Below, piece after piece: positions 35,041-43,402 of a DNA stretch of 64,000 nt. Position 1 is the stretch's first letter. Each line of letters opens with the position of its first letter. The notes below the pieces were generated by a model. That model was given only the letters and a program-made list of their open reading frames with translations, did no database searches and was not told the DNA's origin. The position numbers and the translations under genes are program-made. Where the stretch lies: positions 25,461-89,460 of the forward strand of contig CAJURZ010000007.1 in the NCBI GenBank assembly GCA_910588905.1, given 5' to 3'. Source of the stretch: an uncultured Eggerthellaceae bacterium. GTDB lineage: Bacteria; Actinomycetota; Coriobacteriia; Coriobacteriales; Eggerthellaceae.

Positions 35041-36198
35041 CTATTCGAAGACGACCAGGTCATCCCGGTGGATCAAGGGCTTCTCCGCCATGGGGGCCAA
35101 AAGGCGGTTACGGGCCAGTTCGTCAGTGCTCTTGCCTCGGGCGAGCATGACCGCATCGCTGGACGCGCCCACGATGCCCCTGCCTATGACGACGCCATCG
35201 GCATCCTTGACGTCGATGACATCCCCCGCTTCGAAGCATCCATCGACCGCCTGCACTCCCACGGCGAGCAGAGAAGCACCCTGCTGCACCAGAGCCCGCT
35301 TGGCTCCCTCATCCACGCTCACCTCTCCCCGCACCGCGTCCCCGAGCGCCAGCCAGAGCTTTCGCGGGGTTATCTCATGGGAAAGGGCGGAACAGGCGAA
35401 GAGCGTTCCTGGGCACCTGCCTTCAGCGGTCTTCGCGATGTTGTCCGTTTCCTTGCCGCTCACGATGGCCATGGGTATCCCCGCTGCCATCATCACGCGA
35501 GCTGCACGGATCTTCGTGACCATGCCACCCGACCCGGCCGACGATCCGGGCCCTCCCGCCGCATCCATGACCGCACGGTCGATGCGCTGGACGTGAGGTA
35601 CCAAGGCAGCATGGGGGCTGGTGGTGGGATCGGCGTCGTAGAGCCCCTCTATGTCGGAGAGGATGATGAGCATCGTAGCATCTACCAAGCAAGCCACCAG
35701 AGCCGCCAGGGTGTCATTGTCTCCGAATCTGATCTGCTCTACGCTCACCGTATCATTCTCGTTGACGATGGGCACGATCCCCAGATCCAGCAACCGCTCC
35801 AGAGCGTCCCGGGCATGGAGATAGGCATCCCTGTCTGCGGTGTCGCGGCGGGTGAGCAGCACGATGGAAGGGATCAGCTGGAAGGGGGCGAAAGCCTCCT
35901 CATAGGCAGCCATGAGCGCCGCTTCCCCTACCGAGGCAGCAGCCTGGAGGGTGGGCATGTCCTTCGGGCGACGCTCCATGCCCAACCGTTCGAGCCCCGA
36001 GGCGATGGCCCCCGAAGAGACGATGACCACCTCAGCCCCTGCCTCCTTGAGCTGAGCCACCTGGCAAGCCAGCTTCCCCATCCAGATGCGATCGATGGAA
36101 CTGTCAGAGGAGGTGATGGTGGAGGACCCAATCTTGATGACGATCCTCTGGCCTGCAGAGGACCTCATGTCACCTTTGAGAGACGAAGGAGCACCCAT
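35041..36198 (-). CDS. proB: Glutamate 5-kinase with PUA domain
   Basis: This 385-residue kinase carries the amino-acid kinase fold (IVIKIGSSTI at 19-28, VSSGAIASGLERL, NENDTVSVEQIRFGDNDTLAA) and a C-terminal PUA domain (about 290-385). It phosphorylates glutamate, the first and feedback-regulated step of proline synthesis. The ATG abuts the obgE stop (TAGATG), so it is co-translated with obgE. A later start at Met11 is possible since the first ten residues are not conserved. Confidence 0.95.
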   Translation of the reverse strand: MGAPSSLKGDMRSSAGQRIVIKIGSSTITSSDSSIDRIWMGKLACQVAQLKEAGAEVVIVSSGAIASGLERLGMERRPKDMPTLQAAASVGEAALMAAYEEAFAPFQLIPSIVLLTRRDTADRDAYLHARDALERLLDLGIVPIVNENDTVSVEQIRFGDNDTLAALVACLVDATMLIILSDIEGLYDADPTTSPHAALVPHVQRIDRAVMDAAGGPGSSAGSGGMVTKIRAARVMMAAGIPMAIVSGKETDNIAKTAEGRCPGTLFACSALSHEITPRKLWLALGDAVRGEVSVDEGAKRALVQQGASLLAVGVQAVDGCFEAGDVIDVKDADGVVIGRGIVGASSDAVMLARGKSTDELARNRLLAPMAEKPLIHRDDLVVFE

Positions 36199-37596
36199 CT
36201 AGATATCCAATTCCGCAAAGATGTCCGGAGCGCCGTCGGCAGATTCGTAATCGAAGGCGATCTGGCAGATGCGGACCTCATCCCCATCCCGCGCCCCCGC
36301 AGCCGCCAGGGCGTCATCCACGCCCAACCGACGCATTCGATGCTGCAAGAAGCCCACGGCCTCTTCGTTATCCCAATCGGTCTGCACCACCATGCGCTCC
36401 ACCTGACGGCCAGCCACCCGCCAAGCGCCTTCTCCCTCAGGCGTGACCGTGAAAGCCGCATCCCACTTGTTCCGCTTATGCTCCCAAACCTGATCGTAGG
36501 CTGGCTCGGCTACATCGCCCTTCGCCGCCTCTTCCCTCAATCCGCGCACCTTCGAGGCGATGGCTGCTTTGAGCTGATCGATCCCCTGACCCGTGACAGC
36601 GCTCACCTGGTAGAGCTTCGGGTCTATGGGGCTCAAAGCGAACTCATCCCCCCCAGCGGCCACAAGAGAATCCGTCCGTACCCGTTCCGCCAGGGCCTGA
36701 AGGCGCTCGTCATCTTCCGAGATGGCATCGACCTTGTTCGCCACGATGATCCGAGGGCGCTGGGCGAGCTCGTCGGCATAGCGGGCGAGCTCTTCGGTGA
36801 TGATCTCGTAATCAGACACCGGATCGCGGCCCTCGAAGCCACCGGTGACGTCTATCACATGGACGATGAGCGCACTGCGCTCTATATGGCGTAGGAACTC
36901 ATGGCCCAGCCCACGTCCCTCATGGGCCCCTTCGATGAGCCCCGGAACATCCGCCAGCACGAAGCTGTCATCGCCGGAGGTGGCCACCCCCAGGTTCGGG
37001 GTCAACGTGGTGAACGGATAGTCGGCGATCTTGGGCTTAGCGGCGCTCATCCGGGCTATCAGGCTCGACTTTCCCACGCTGGGCATGCCCACCAGAGCAG
37101 CGTCAGCCAGAAGCTTCATCTCCAGCTCGATCCACCCTTCTCGGGCCGGTTCTCCCAGCTCTGCGAAGGCAGGGGCCCGGCGGGTGGAGGTGACGAAATG
37201 GATGTTGCCCCGACCGCCTGCGCCACCTTCAGCCACGATCACACGCTCTCCCTCGTGGGAGAGGTCGGCGATGAGCTCCCCTGTCGTGCGATCCTCTTCA
37301 GAGTATTCCCGCACCTGAGTGCCCACGGGCACCTTGAGGATGAGGTCCTCACCGCGACTCCCGTGCATCTTCGACCCTTTGCCATGGGTACCCCGGGTAG
37401 CCTTGAAATGATGTTTGAAGCGGAAATCTATCAGCGATGACTTCTGAGCATCGGCCATCAGCACCACATTGCCGCCATGGCCACCGTCTCCTCCGTCAGG
37501 ACCGCCTTTGGGCACATGGGCCTCCCGACGGAAGGACATGCATCCCGCTCCGCCATCGCCGCCCTTGACGTGGATATGCACCTTGTCGATGAAGAT
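36199..37596 (-). CDS. obgE: Obg family GTPase, apparently starting on an AUC codon
   Basis: This GTPase has the glycine-rich Obg domain (VKGGDGGAGCMSFRREA), the G1 motif GMPSVGKSS and ADVPGLIEGAHEGRGLG, and ends with an Obg C-terminal domain. It acts in 50S assembly and stress signalling. Relatives begin Met-Phe-Ile/Val-Asp-Lys. Here Phe-Ile-Asp-Lys-Val is preceded by ATC (37596-37594), exactly 7 bases after AAGGAG. The only standard in-frame start, GTG at 37581, is 22 bases from the ribosome binding site and would delete conserved residues. I therefore give 465 residues from AUC; the GTG alternative gives 460. Confidence 0.92.
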   Translation of the reverse strand: MFIDKVHIHVKGGDGGAGCMSFRREAHVPKGGPDGGDGGHGGNVVLMADAQKSSLIDFRFKHHFKATRGTHGKGSKMHGSRGEDLILKVPVGTQVREYSEEDRTTGELIADLSHEGERVIVAEGGAGGRGNIHFVTSTRRAPAFAELGEPAREGWIELEMKLLADAALVGMPSVGKSSLIARMSAAKPKIADYPFTTLTPNLGVATSGDDSFVLADVPGLIEGAHEGRGLGHEFLRHIERSALIVHVIDVTGGFEGRDPVSDYEIITEELARYADELAQRPRIIVANKVDAISEDDERLQALAERVRTDSLVAAGGDEFALSPIDPKLYQVSAVTGQGIDQLKAAIASKVRGLREEAAKGDVAEPAYDQVWEHKRNKWDAAFTVTPEGEGAWRVAGRQVERMVVQTDWDNEEAVGFLQHRMRRLGVDDALAAAGARDGDEVRICQIAFDYESADGAPDIFAELDI

Positions 37597-37610
37597 GATG
37601 AAGCTCCTTA

Positions 37611-37636
37611 AAGAAAAAGCCCTCTTCCGAGGGCTT
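37611..37636 (-). terminator. Intrinsic terminator between rpmA and obgE
   Basis: AAGCCCTC-GGAA-GAGGGCTT forms an 8-bp stem with a tetraloop followed by TTTCTTT on the minus strand. This is one of the few T-rich terminators in the window. The obgE ribosome binding site begins just after it, so partial read-through or attenuation is likely. Confidence 0.75.
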
Positions 37637-37668
37637 CGCCATTACCTATGACCTACCTGCGGCCCAAG

Positions 37669-37926
37669 CTAGGCTTGGACCTCAGGGATGACGTGCACCT
37701 TGCGCTTGTCGCCGCGCGTGTACTTCAGGATACCGTCGCACAGGGCGAACAGGGTATCGTCGCTCCCGCGGCCCACATTGTCGCCAGGATGGAAATGGGT
37801 GCCGCGCTGACGGACGATGACATTGCCCGCCTTGACCTTCTGACCTGCGAACATCTTGCAGCCCAGGCGCTTCGCGTGAGAATCACGGCCGTTCCGAGTG
37901 GATCCGAGGCCTTTCTTGTGTGCCAT
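37669..37926 (-). CDS. rpmA: 50S ribosomal protein L27
   Basis: The 85-residue protein starts MAHKKGLGSTRNGRDSHAKR, the mature L27 N-terminus near the peptidyl transferase centre. It has no cleavable N-terminal extension such as that removed by Prp in Firmicutes. It follows rplU by 19 bases, the universal rplU-rpmA pair. Confidence 0.97.
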   Translation of the reverse strand: MAHKKGLGSTRNGRDSHAKRLGCKMFAGQKVKAGNVIVRQRGTHFHPGDNVGRGSDDTLFALCDGILKYTRGDKRKVHVIPEVQA

Positions 37927-37945
37927 CTGTCATACCTCCGTGATG

Positions 37946-38452
37946 CTATTCGGTCTTCTCAGCAGCCGTGTCAGCTGCCTTGTCTGCGGGCTTCTCAGCA
38001 GCCTTCTTGGGGGCTGCCTTCTTTGCTGCAGGCTTCTTCTCTGCCTTGGCAGCGGTCTCTTTCTCAGCCTTGGCAGCCTTAGCGCCTGCTTCCTTCTTGG
38101 GTGCAGCCTTGGAAGCCGCCTTCTTCGCAGGCTCCTTGTACTTCTCAGAGCCGATCTGGACGATCTGGATACGGGTGAGGTTCTGCCTGTGACCGCGCTT
38201 GCGCTTGTAGTTCTTGCGCTTCTTGAACTTGAAGACGATGACCTTCTTGTCCTTGAACTGCTCCACTACCACAGCCTGCACCTTGGTCTTGGCAGCTTCT
38301 TCGGCCTTGACCTGCACGTCCTTGCCGTCAACGACGCAGATGGTCTGAAGCTCTACCGTATCACCCACCTCAGCAGGGATCTTCTCGATGTTCAGCTTGT
38401 CCCCAAGGGCGACCTTGTACTGCTTGCCGCCTGTCTTCACGATCGCATACAT
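37946..38452 (-). CDS. rplU: 50S ribosomal protein L21 with long Ala/Lys-rich C-terminal tail
   Basis: The first 105 residues are a normal L21 (MYAIVKTGGKQYKV, KKRKNYKRKRGHRQ). The family's usual length is about 103. Here residues 106-168 add a Lys/Ala/Glu-rich tail with repeats of the AAKAEKK/AAPKKAA type. The tail is in frame and free of stops, so it is probably translated. Similar tails are seen on L31 and S2 in this window. A good promoter and a short leader hairpin precede the gene. Confidence 0.95.
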   Translation of the reverse strand: MYAIVKTGGKQYKVALGDKLNIEKIPAEVGDTVELQTICVVDGKDVQVKAEEAAKTKVQAVVVEQFKDKKVIVFKFKKRKNYKRKRGHRQNLTRIQIVQIGSEKYKEPAKKAASKAAPKKEAGAKAAKAEKETAAKAEKKPAAKKAAPKKAAEKPADKAADTAAEKTE

Positions 38453-38478
38453 TGATGTTTACTCCTTGAAAGTGTCTA

Positions 38479-38491
38479 AACGCAAGGCGTT
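38479..38491 (-). promoter_or_regulatory. Short hairpin at the 5' end of the rplU leader
   Basis: AACGC-CTT-GCGTT would fold at or beside the transcription start predicted from the upstream promoter. It could be a small ribosomal-protein leader or a stabilising 5' hairpin. Confidence 0.3.
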
Positions 38492-38520
38492 ATCCTACCA
38501 ATGGGCCGCGCCCGCGTCAA
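38492..38520 (-). promoter_or_regulatory. rplU-rpmA promoter
   Basis: TTGACG, a 17-base spacer and TAGGAT on the minus strand, about 40 bases upstream of the L21 ATG. This is the best -35/-10 pair in the window. Confidence 0.7.
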
Positions 38521-38612
38521 CAGGTCATCTGCCCCAAAGAGCGATTTTTCCCGAACGGAGGCTCTGAGAGGCAGGATGGTGCACCTTCATCCGGGAATGG
38601 AAGCCGCGCTGA

Positions 38613-41240
38613 TCAGTGGGCCTCGGCCCAATTCGGAGCCCAACGCACATCCACCATCAGAGGCACCTCCAGATCCACGATGCCCTCCATGACCTCCTTG
38701 ACCATGGCTGCCAGTGCATCCACCTCTTCCCGCACCGCAGAGAAATCCAATTCGTCATGGACCTGCAGGATCATGGAAGAGGCGAAGCCGCCCTCTCTCA
38801 AGCGCCTCTCCACCTCCACCATGGCCATCTTGATGATATCCGCCGCCGCCCCCTGCATGGGGTGATTCATGGCCGTACGCTCCCCCTGGGCGCGTACGTT
38901 GCGGTTGGAGGACTTGAGCTCCGGGATGCGTCGCTTGCGACCGAACATGGTCTCGGCATACCCCGTCTTCGCCGCCTCCTCCACGATGCCATCCAAGAAC
39001 GCCCGCACTTGTGGATAGGCCTCGAAGTACGCCCGGATCATCTCAGCCGCTTCTGATTGAGGGATATCCAAGGTCTGGGAAAGCCCGTAGGCCTGCTGAC
39101 CGTAGACGATGCCGAAGTTGACCGCCTTGGCTCTGCTGCGCAGCTCAGGGGTCACCTGATCGGGAGCGATGCCGTTCACATGGGCGGCTGTGGTGGCATG
39201 GAAATCCTCCCCGGACCGGAACGCTTGGATGAGATGCTCATCGCCGGAGAGATGAGCCAGCAGCCTCAGCTCTATCTGGGAATAATCCGCCGCCAAGAAT
39301 ACGCTCTCCTCATCCAAGGGGATGAAGCATTCTCGGATCTGACGGCCGAAATCAGTGCGCACGGGGATGTTCTGCAGGTTCGGGTCAGAGGAGGAGAGTC
39401 TCCCGGTAGCGGTCACCGTCTCATGGAACACCGTATGCAACCTGCCGTCCCCGGCTCGCATCTTCGGCAGGCTGTCAATGTAGGTGCCCTTGATCTTGGA
39501 GAGCTCACGATAGGCCAGCACGTCCCGAGCCACGGCTTCGGTCTTCGCCAGCTCCCGCAGCACACTGGCATCCGTGGAGTACCCCCGGGAGTTCTTCTTG
39601 AGGGGCTTGAGTCCCATCACCTCGAAGAGGATCCGGGAGAGCTGCTTAGGGGAATCTATGTTGAACTCCTCCCCCGCTGCCTGGTAGATGGAATCGGACA
39701 GCTGGCGAAGACGCTCCTGAGCGTCTTCGCCCATGGCGCGCAAACGGTCCACATCAATGGAGACTCCCGTGCGCTCCATGATGGTGAGCACGCTGACCAG
39801 AGGGAGGTCTATGTCTCCGTAGACCTTCTCAGACCCATCTTCTCGAAGGGCCTCTTCCAGCTTCGGCTTCAGCAGGCGGCAGGCTTCCGCTTGCAGGGGC
39901 AGTGCCTCCTGGCCCTCCTCGGCCTCAGGGAGCTCCCCTCCCAAAAAGCGCAGGGCAAGCCCTTCATAGGTATAGGAGCTCACGGTGGATTCCAGCGCAT
40001 ATCCGGCCAAGGACAGGCTGAACCCTTGATGATCGAAGAGCTCATCGGGGCCCACCGCCGCCTCCTGAGAGGTGTCCGGCGGGAAGGAGAGCTGCAGCAA
40101 GCCCTTGAGATCGAGCACGGCGAAGGAAGCGTGCCGGATGAGATAGGCTGCCGCCTCCCGAGAAGCAGCGTCGTCCAACAGCACATGACTGCCTTTGAAA
40201 GCCAGAGCCATCTGGACGGTCTGGCCGAAGATGGTGTCGGTATCGCCCCGAGCGAAGGCCACGCCCACGCAAGCCCCCTGGGCGATAGCCTCATCCAGCT
40301 GGCGTCGCCATGCCTGCGCATCCAGGCGCTCACCCACATCCAAGGAGATGGCGGAGGGAGCCGCTTGCTCATGGATGAGGCTCAGGACCCGTGCCAAGGG
40401 ACTCTTGAGCTGATAGCGATCGAAGGCCTCCTGCACCTCTGCGGCGCCAAAGGCCGGGAAGGATGCACCTTCGATATCCAAGGGGAAATCCAGGTCTCGC
40501 ACGATGGTGGCGATCTGTCGGCTGAGATAGGCCATCTGCTCGTTCTCTTCCAGGTTCTGCCGCTGCTTGCCCTTGAGCTCGTCGATATGCTCATAGACCC
40601 CTTCGATGGAGCCGAACCGCTCCAGGAGCTTCGTCGCGCTCTTCGGGCCGATCCCCGGAACCCCCGGAATGTTGTCCGAGGAGTCTCCCATGAGCCCCAG
40701 GAAGTCAGTGAATTGCTGAGGGGTCACGCCATACTTCTCCATGACCTCGTCAGGACCGAAGACCACCACATCAGTGATGCCCTTCTTGGTGGTGACGATG
40801 CGGGTGAGATCCGTTGCCAGCTGGCAGGCATCCTTATCTCCTGTGACCAGCAGTGTCTGGAAGCCCAGCTGCTCATCCCGGGCTGCGATGGTGCCCAGGA
40901 TGTCATCCCCCTCCCAACCCTTTACCTTCACCACCGGGATGCGCATAGCCTCAAGGAGCTCCTGGATGATGGGGAATTGGACATGCAGCTCCTCATCCAT
41001 CTTCGGTCTCTGGGCCTTGTATTCAGGCATCTCTGCCATGCGGAATTCCGGCTTGCCCGCATCGAAGGCGCAGATCACCGCGTCAGGCTTCGCATCCTCA
41101 GCGAACTTGCAGAGCATCTGCAGGAATCCGAACACGGCGTTGGTAGGCGTACCATCCTGAGCGGACATGGGCGTCTGGATGGCGTGATAGGCCCGGTGCA
41201 TGAGCGAATTACCATCGATGACGGCTACGGTCTTGGGCAT
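38613..41240 (-). CDS. polA: DNA polymerase I
   Basis: This 875-residue enzyme has an N-terminal 5' nuclease domain (VIDGNSLMHRAYHAI, GWEGDDILGT, GDSSDNIPGVPGIGPKSA). A middle region lacks the DxE and other acidic residues of the 3'-5' proofreading site. The polymerase domain contains DPNLQNIPVRT, AADYSQIELRLLAHLS, KAVNFGIVYG and ILQVHDELDF. It should thus polymerise and nick-translate without proofreading, as in many Gram-positive bacteria. It is 24 bases downstream of the GlnR-like gene. Confidence 0.96.
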   Translation of the reverse strand: MPKTVAVIDGNSLMHRAYHAIQTPMSAQDGTPTNAVFGFLQMLCKFAEDAKPDAVICAFDAGKPEFRMAEMPEYKAQRPKMDEELHVQFPIIQELLEAMRIPVVKVKGWEGDDILGTIAARDEQLGFQTLLVTGDKDACQLATDLTRIVTTKKGITDVVVFGPDEVMEKYGVTPQQFTDFLGLMGDSSDNIPGVPGIGPKSATKLLERFGSIEGVYEHIDELKGKQRQNLEENEQMAYLSRQIATIVRDLDFPLDIEGASFPAFGAAEVQEAFDRYQLKSPLARVLSLIHEQAAPSAISLDVGERLDAQAWRRQLDEAIAQGACVGVAFARGDTDTIFGQTVQMALAFKGSHVLLDDAASREAAAYLIRHASFAVLDLKGLLQLSFPPDTSQEAAVGPDELFDHQGFSLSLAGYALESTVSSYTYEGLALRFLGGELPEAEEGQEALPLQAEACRLLKPKLEEALREDGSEKVYGDIDLPLVSVLTIMERTGVSIDVDRLRAMGEDAQERLRQLSDSIYQAAGEEFNIDSPKQLSRILFEVMGLKPLKKNSRGYSTDASVLRELAKTEAVARDVLAYRELSKIKGTYIDSLPKMRAGDGRLHTVFHETVTATGRLSSSDPNLQNIPVRTDFGRQIRECFIPLDEESVFLAADYSQIELRLLAHLSGDEHLIQAFRSGEDFHATTAAHVNGIAPDQVTPELRSRAKAVNFGIVYGQQAYGLSQTLDIPQSEAAEMIRAYFEAYPQVRAFLDGIVEEAAKTGYAETMFGRKRRIPELKSSNRNVRAQGERTAMNHPMQGAAADIIKMAMVEVERRLREGGFASSMILQVHDELDFSAVREEVDALAAMVKEVMEGIVDLEVPLMVDVRWAPNWAEAH

Positions 41241-41264
41241 CGTCTCCCTCTCTTCCCCGCGCGG

Positions 41265-41933
41265 TCAGGACCAGAGATAGCCCACGCCGCGTACCGTTTC
41301 CAGATGCTGGGCCAGCTCAGGCCCCAGCTTGGCGCGGACGCGGCGGACATGGACGTCCACGGTCCTGGATCCTCCATAGTAATCGAACCCCCACACCCGG
41401 CGCAGGAGCGTATCGCGCGAGTACGTGCGTCCAGGATGGGTGATAAGGAACACGAGCAGCGCATATTCCAGATAGGTGAGGTCAAGCGGCTCGCCACCCA
41501 CCTTGACCTGATAGGTAGCCAAGTTCACCGTCATGGAGTCAACGACGATGAAATCCGAAGCGCTGGATTCATTGCCTGGCCAGAGCAGTTGGCGGATGCG
41601 CGTGGCGCATTCCTCCTCCGAAGCGTCCGCCACCACGAAATCAGCCCGGGTCTGCACCGGCAGCCGGAAGGCGGCCAGATCAGCTTGGTCCAAGATGACC
41701 AAGAGCGAAGCGGATTCCTCCTCTGCCAGCATCTCCTCTATGAGCCCCAATTGAGCGCTCACATCCCCCCGAGCCTCCAGGATGGCCAGATCGAAGGAGG
41801 GGTTGGCTTGGAGCAACCGACGCGCTTGCTGGCACGATCCAGCTACCACGGAGACATCCATGGTGCCCAGGACGCGCTTGAACCGCTGGGCGTTGTCCAA
41901 GGAGTCCGCCAGGAATATCACTGACTTGCGCAT
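41265..41933 (-). CDS. glnR: GlnR-like orphan response regulator (OmpR family, degenerate receiver)
   Basis: The 222-residue protein has a receiver-like N-terminal domain and an OmpR winged helix (about 125-222). The latter closely resembles actinobacterial GlnR: LDLTYLEYALLVFLITHPGR and GGSRTVDVHVRRVRAKLGPE. At the phospho-acceptor site the sequence is LAILEAR, with Glu53 instead of Asp, and the acidic pair at the start is reduced, so phosphorylation is unlikely, as in actinobacterial GlnR. It is one base from the glutamine synthetase-like gene, with no sensor kinase nearby. A role in nitrogen control is inferred from similarity and position. Confidence 0.8.
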   Translation of the reverse strand: MRKSVIFLADSLDNAQRFKRVLGTMDVSVVAGSCQQARRLLQANPSFDLAILEARGDVSAQLGLIEEMLAEEESASLLVILDQADLAAFRLPVQTRADFVVADASEEECATRIRQLLWPGNESSASDFIVVDSMTVNLATYQVKVGGEPLDLTYLEYALLVFLITHPGRTYSRDTLLRRVWGFDYYGGSRTVDVHVRRVRAKLGPELAQHLETVRGVGYLWS

Positions 41934-41934
41934 C

Positions 41935-43266
41935 TCAGAGCACCGCCAAGAGCCGGTCGGTCTCCCACTGGGTGACGGTGGCCTGATAGCGCTTCCATTC
42001 CTCTGTCTTGGACCTGACCAGGAAGCTATGGGTGTGCTCGCCCAGCGTTTCCTTCATGAGGCTGCTGGCAGCGAACGCTTCGATGGCCTCTCCCAGGTTC
42101 TGAGGCAGGACACCGCAGCCATGGCAGCCACCCACGGCCTGGGCCGCTTCGCAAGGTTCGGGCAAAGCCAAGGAGCGCTGGATCCCATCCAATCCCGCAG
42201 CCAGGAGAACAGCGAAGCTCAGGTAGGGGTTGCAAGCCACATCGGGGTTGCGCATCACCACCCGGCAGGTCTCGGCACTACCCGGACGGTAGGCCGGAAC
42301 GCGCATGATGGCCTCGCGGTTCGATCGCGTCCAGGCGACCTTCGTGGGGGCCAGCTCGTCTGCGGCCAAGCGCTTATAGGAATTGACGTATTGGTTCGTG
42401 ATGAGGGAGAGCTCGTTGGCATGATCCAAGATGCCCGCCATGAACCCATGGGCGACGGAGGAGAGCCCCCAGCCCTTGGCGTCATCCGGTGCATAGAAGG
42501 CATTGTTTCCCTCTTCATCGAACAGGCTCATATGCACTTTCATGCCGCTTCCCGGCTGATCGTTCAAGGGCTTGGGCATGAAGGAGGCGAACACCCCATG
42601 CTTGGCCGCTATCTCCTTCACCACCAGCTTGTAGGTCATGACCGAATCAGCCATGGCCAGGGCATCTGTGGCACGGAGGTCTATCTCATGTTGGGAGTTG
42701 CCCAGCTCGTGATGGGAGTACTTCACGGGGATGCCCATGCCCTCCAGCGTGAGCACCGTATCTCGGCGCAGATCGGAGGCATAGTCCAGGGAGGTCAGGT
42801 CGAAGTAGCTGCCCGCATCCAGGGTCTCGGCGCTGTTCGCGTCCTTGAAGTAGAAGAACTCCAGCTCCGCTCCCACCGTAGGCGAGAAGCCCGCATCGGC
42901 CGCCTTCGCTATCACGCGTTCCAGGATATAACGGGGATCCCCATCGAAGGGCTGCCCGTCCGGTAGCTTGATATCGCAGAACATCCGAGCCACTGCGTCG
43001 GTCTGCGGACGCCAGGGAAGCACTTGGAAGGTGGACGGATCCGGAAAGGCCAGCGCATCTGGCTCATCGGCATCGGTGAAGCCCTTGATGCAGCTGCTAT
43101 CGAAGGCCATGCCCTCAGTGAAGGCATTCTCTATCTCCCCGGGCACCACAGCGAAGGATTTCATGGCCCCGAGCACATCGGTGAACCAGCACCGGATGAA
43201 ATGCACATCCCGGCTCTCGATGTTCCTGCACACGAAATCCACCTGGGGATTCACGTTCTCTGACAT
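41935..43266 (-). CDS. Glutamine synthetase family protein with altered active site
   Basis: The 443-residue protein aligns over its length with type I-alpha glutamine synthetase: FTDVLGAMKSFAV, GAELEFFYF (metal ligands Glu134/136), SHHEL...QHEID (Glu187/194), MKVHMSL (His245) and TNQYVNSYKRL. Several essential positions differ. The flap YEAP is ELAP, putting Leu305 at catalytic Glu327. The RVEVR motif is RVVMR, putting Val337 at metal ligand Glu357. NGSGMH is PGSGMK. The NxYxM adenylylation-loop region is replaced by a Cys-rich stretch (C372, C381, C384). It may be a regulatory pseudo-enzyme or a ligase for another substrate. It is co-transcribed with the GlnR-like gene. Confidence 0.85.
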   Translation of the reverse strand: MSENVNPQVDFVCRNIESRDVHFIRCWFTDVLGAMKSFAVVPGEIENAFTEGMAFDSSCIKGFTDADEPDALAFPDPSTFQVLPWRPQTDAVARMFCDIKLPDGQPFDGDPRYILERVIAKAADAGFSPTVGAELEFFYFKDANSAETLDAGSYFDLTSLDYASDLRRDTVLTLEGMGIPVKYSHHELGNSQHEIDLRATDALAMADSVMTYKLVVKEIAAKHGVFASFMPKPLNDQPGSGMKVHMSLFDEEGNNAFYAPDDAKGWGLSSVAHGFMAGILDHANELSLITNQYVNSYKRLAADELAPTKVAWTRSNREAIMRVPAYRPGSAETCRVVMRNPDVACNPYLSFAVLLAAGLDGIQRSLALPEPCEAAQAVGGCHGCGVLPQNLGEAIEAFAASSLMKETLGEHTHSFLVRSKTEEWKRYQATVTQWETDRLLAVL

Positions 43267-43347
43267 CCACGCCTCCCGCTCTCCGTTGACAGCAGCCCGC
43301 TCAGCGCCGTCATGCCTTGCCCAAGGAAAGAGCCCCCTCTAACAGAA

Positions 43348-43376
43348 AGGGCAGCTGACCGGATGCCAGCTGCCCT
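43348..43376 (-). terminator. Hairpin terminator after rpmE
   Basis: AGGGCAGCTG/CAGCTGCCCT forms a perfect 10-bp stem around a 9-base loop, followed by TTCTGTT on the minus strand, 26 bases after the rpmE stop. Confidence 0.75.
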
Positions 43377-43402
43377 GTCAAAGCGCTCTTAGATGAGGGC
43401 TC

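Noticed and set aside
38613..41240. PolA lacking 3'-5' exonuclease residues as a novelty
   Set aside because: Loss of proofreading residues is common in Gram-positive DNA polymerase I.
39057..41924. A 955-codon open frame on the plus strand antisense to polA and the GlnR-like gene
   Set aside because: Its amino-acid sequence is His/Leu/Gly-rich, with no domain, and it lies antisense to well-conserved genes. Long antisense frames are expected from GC-rich codon bias.
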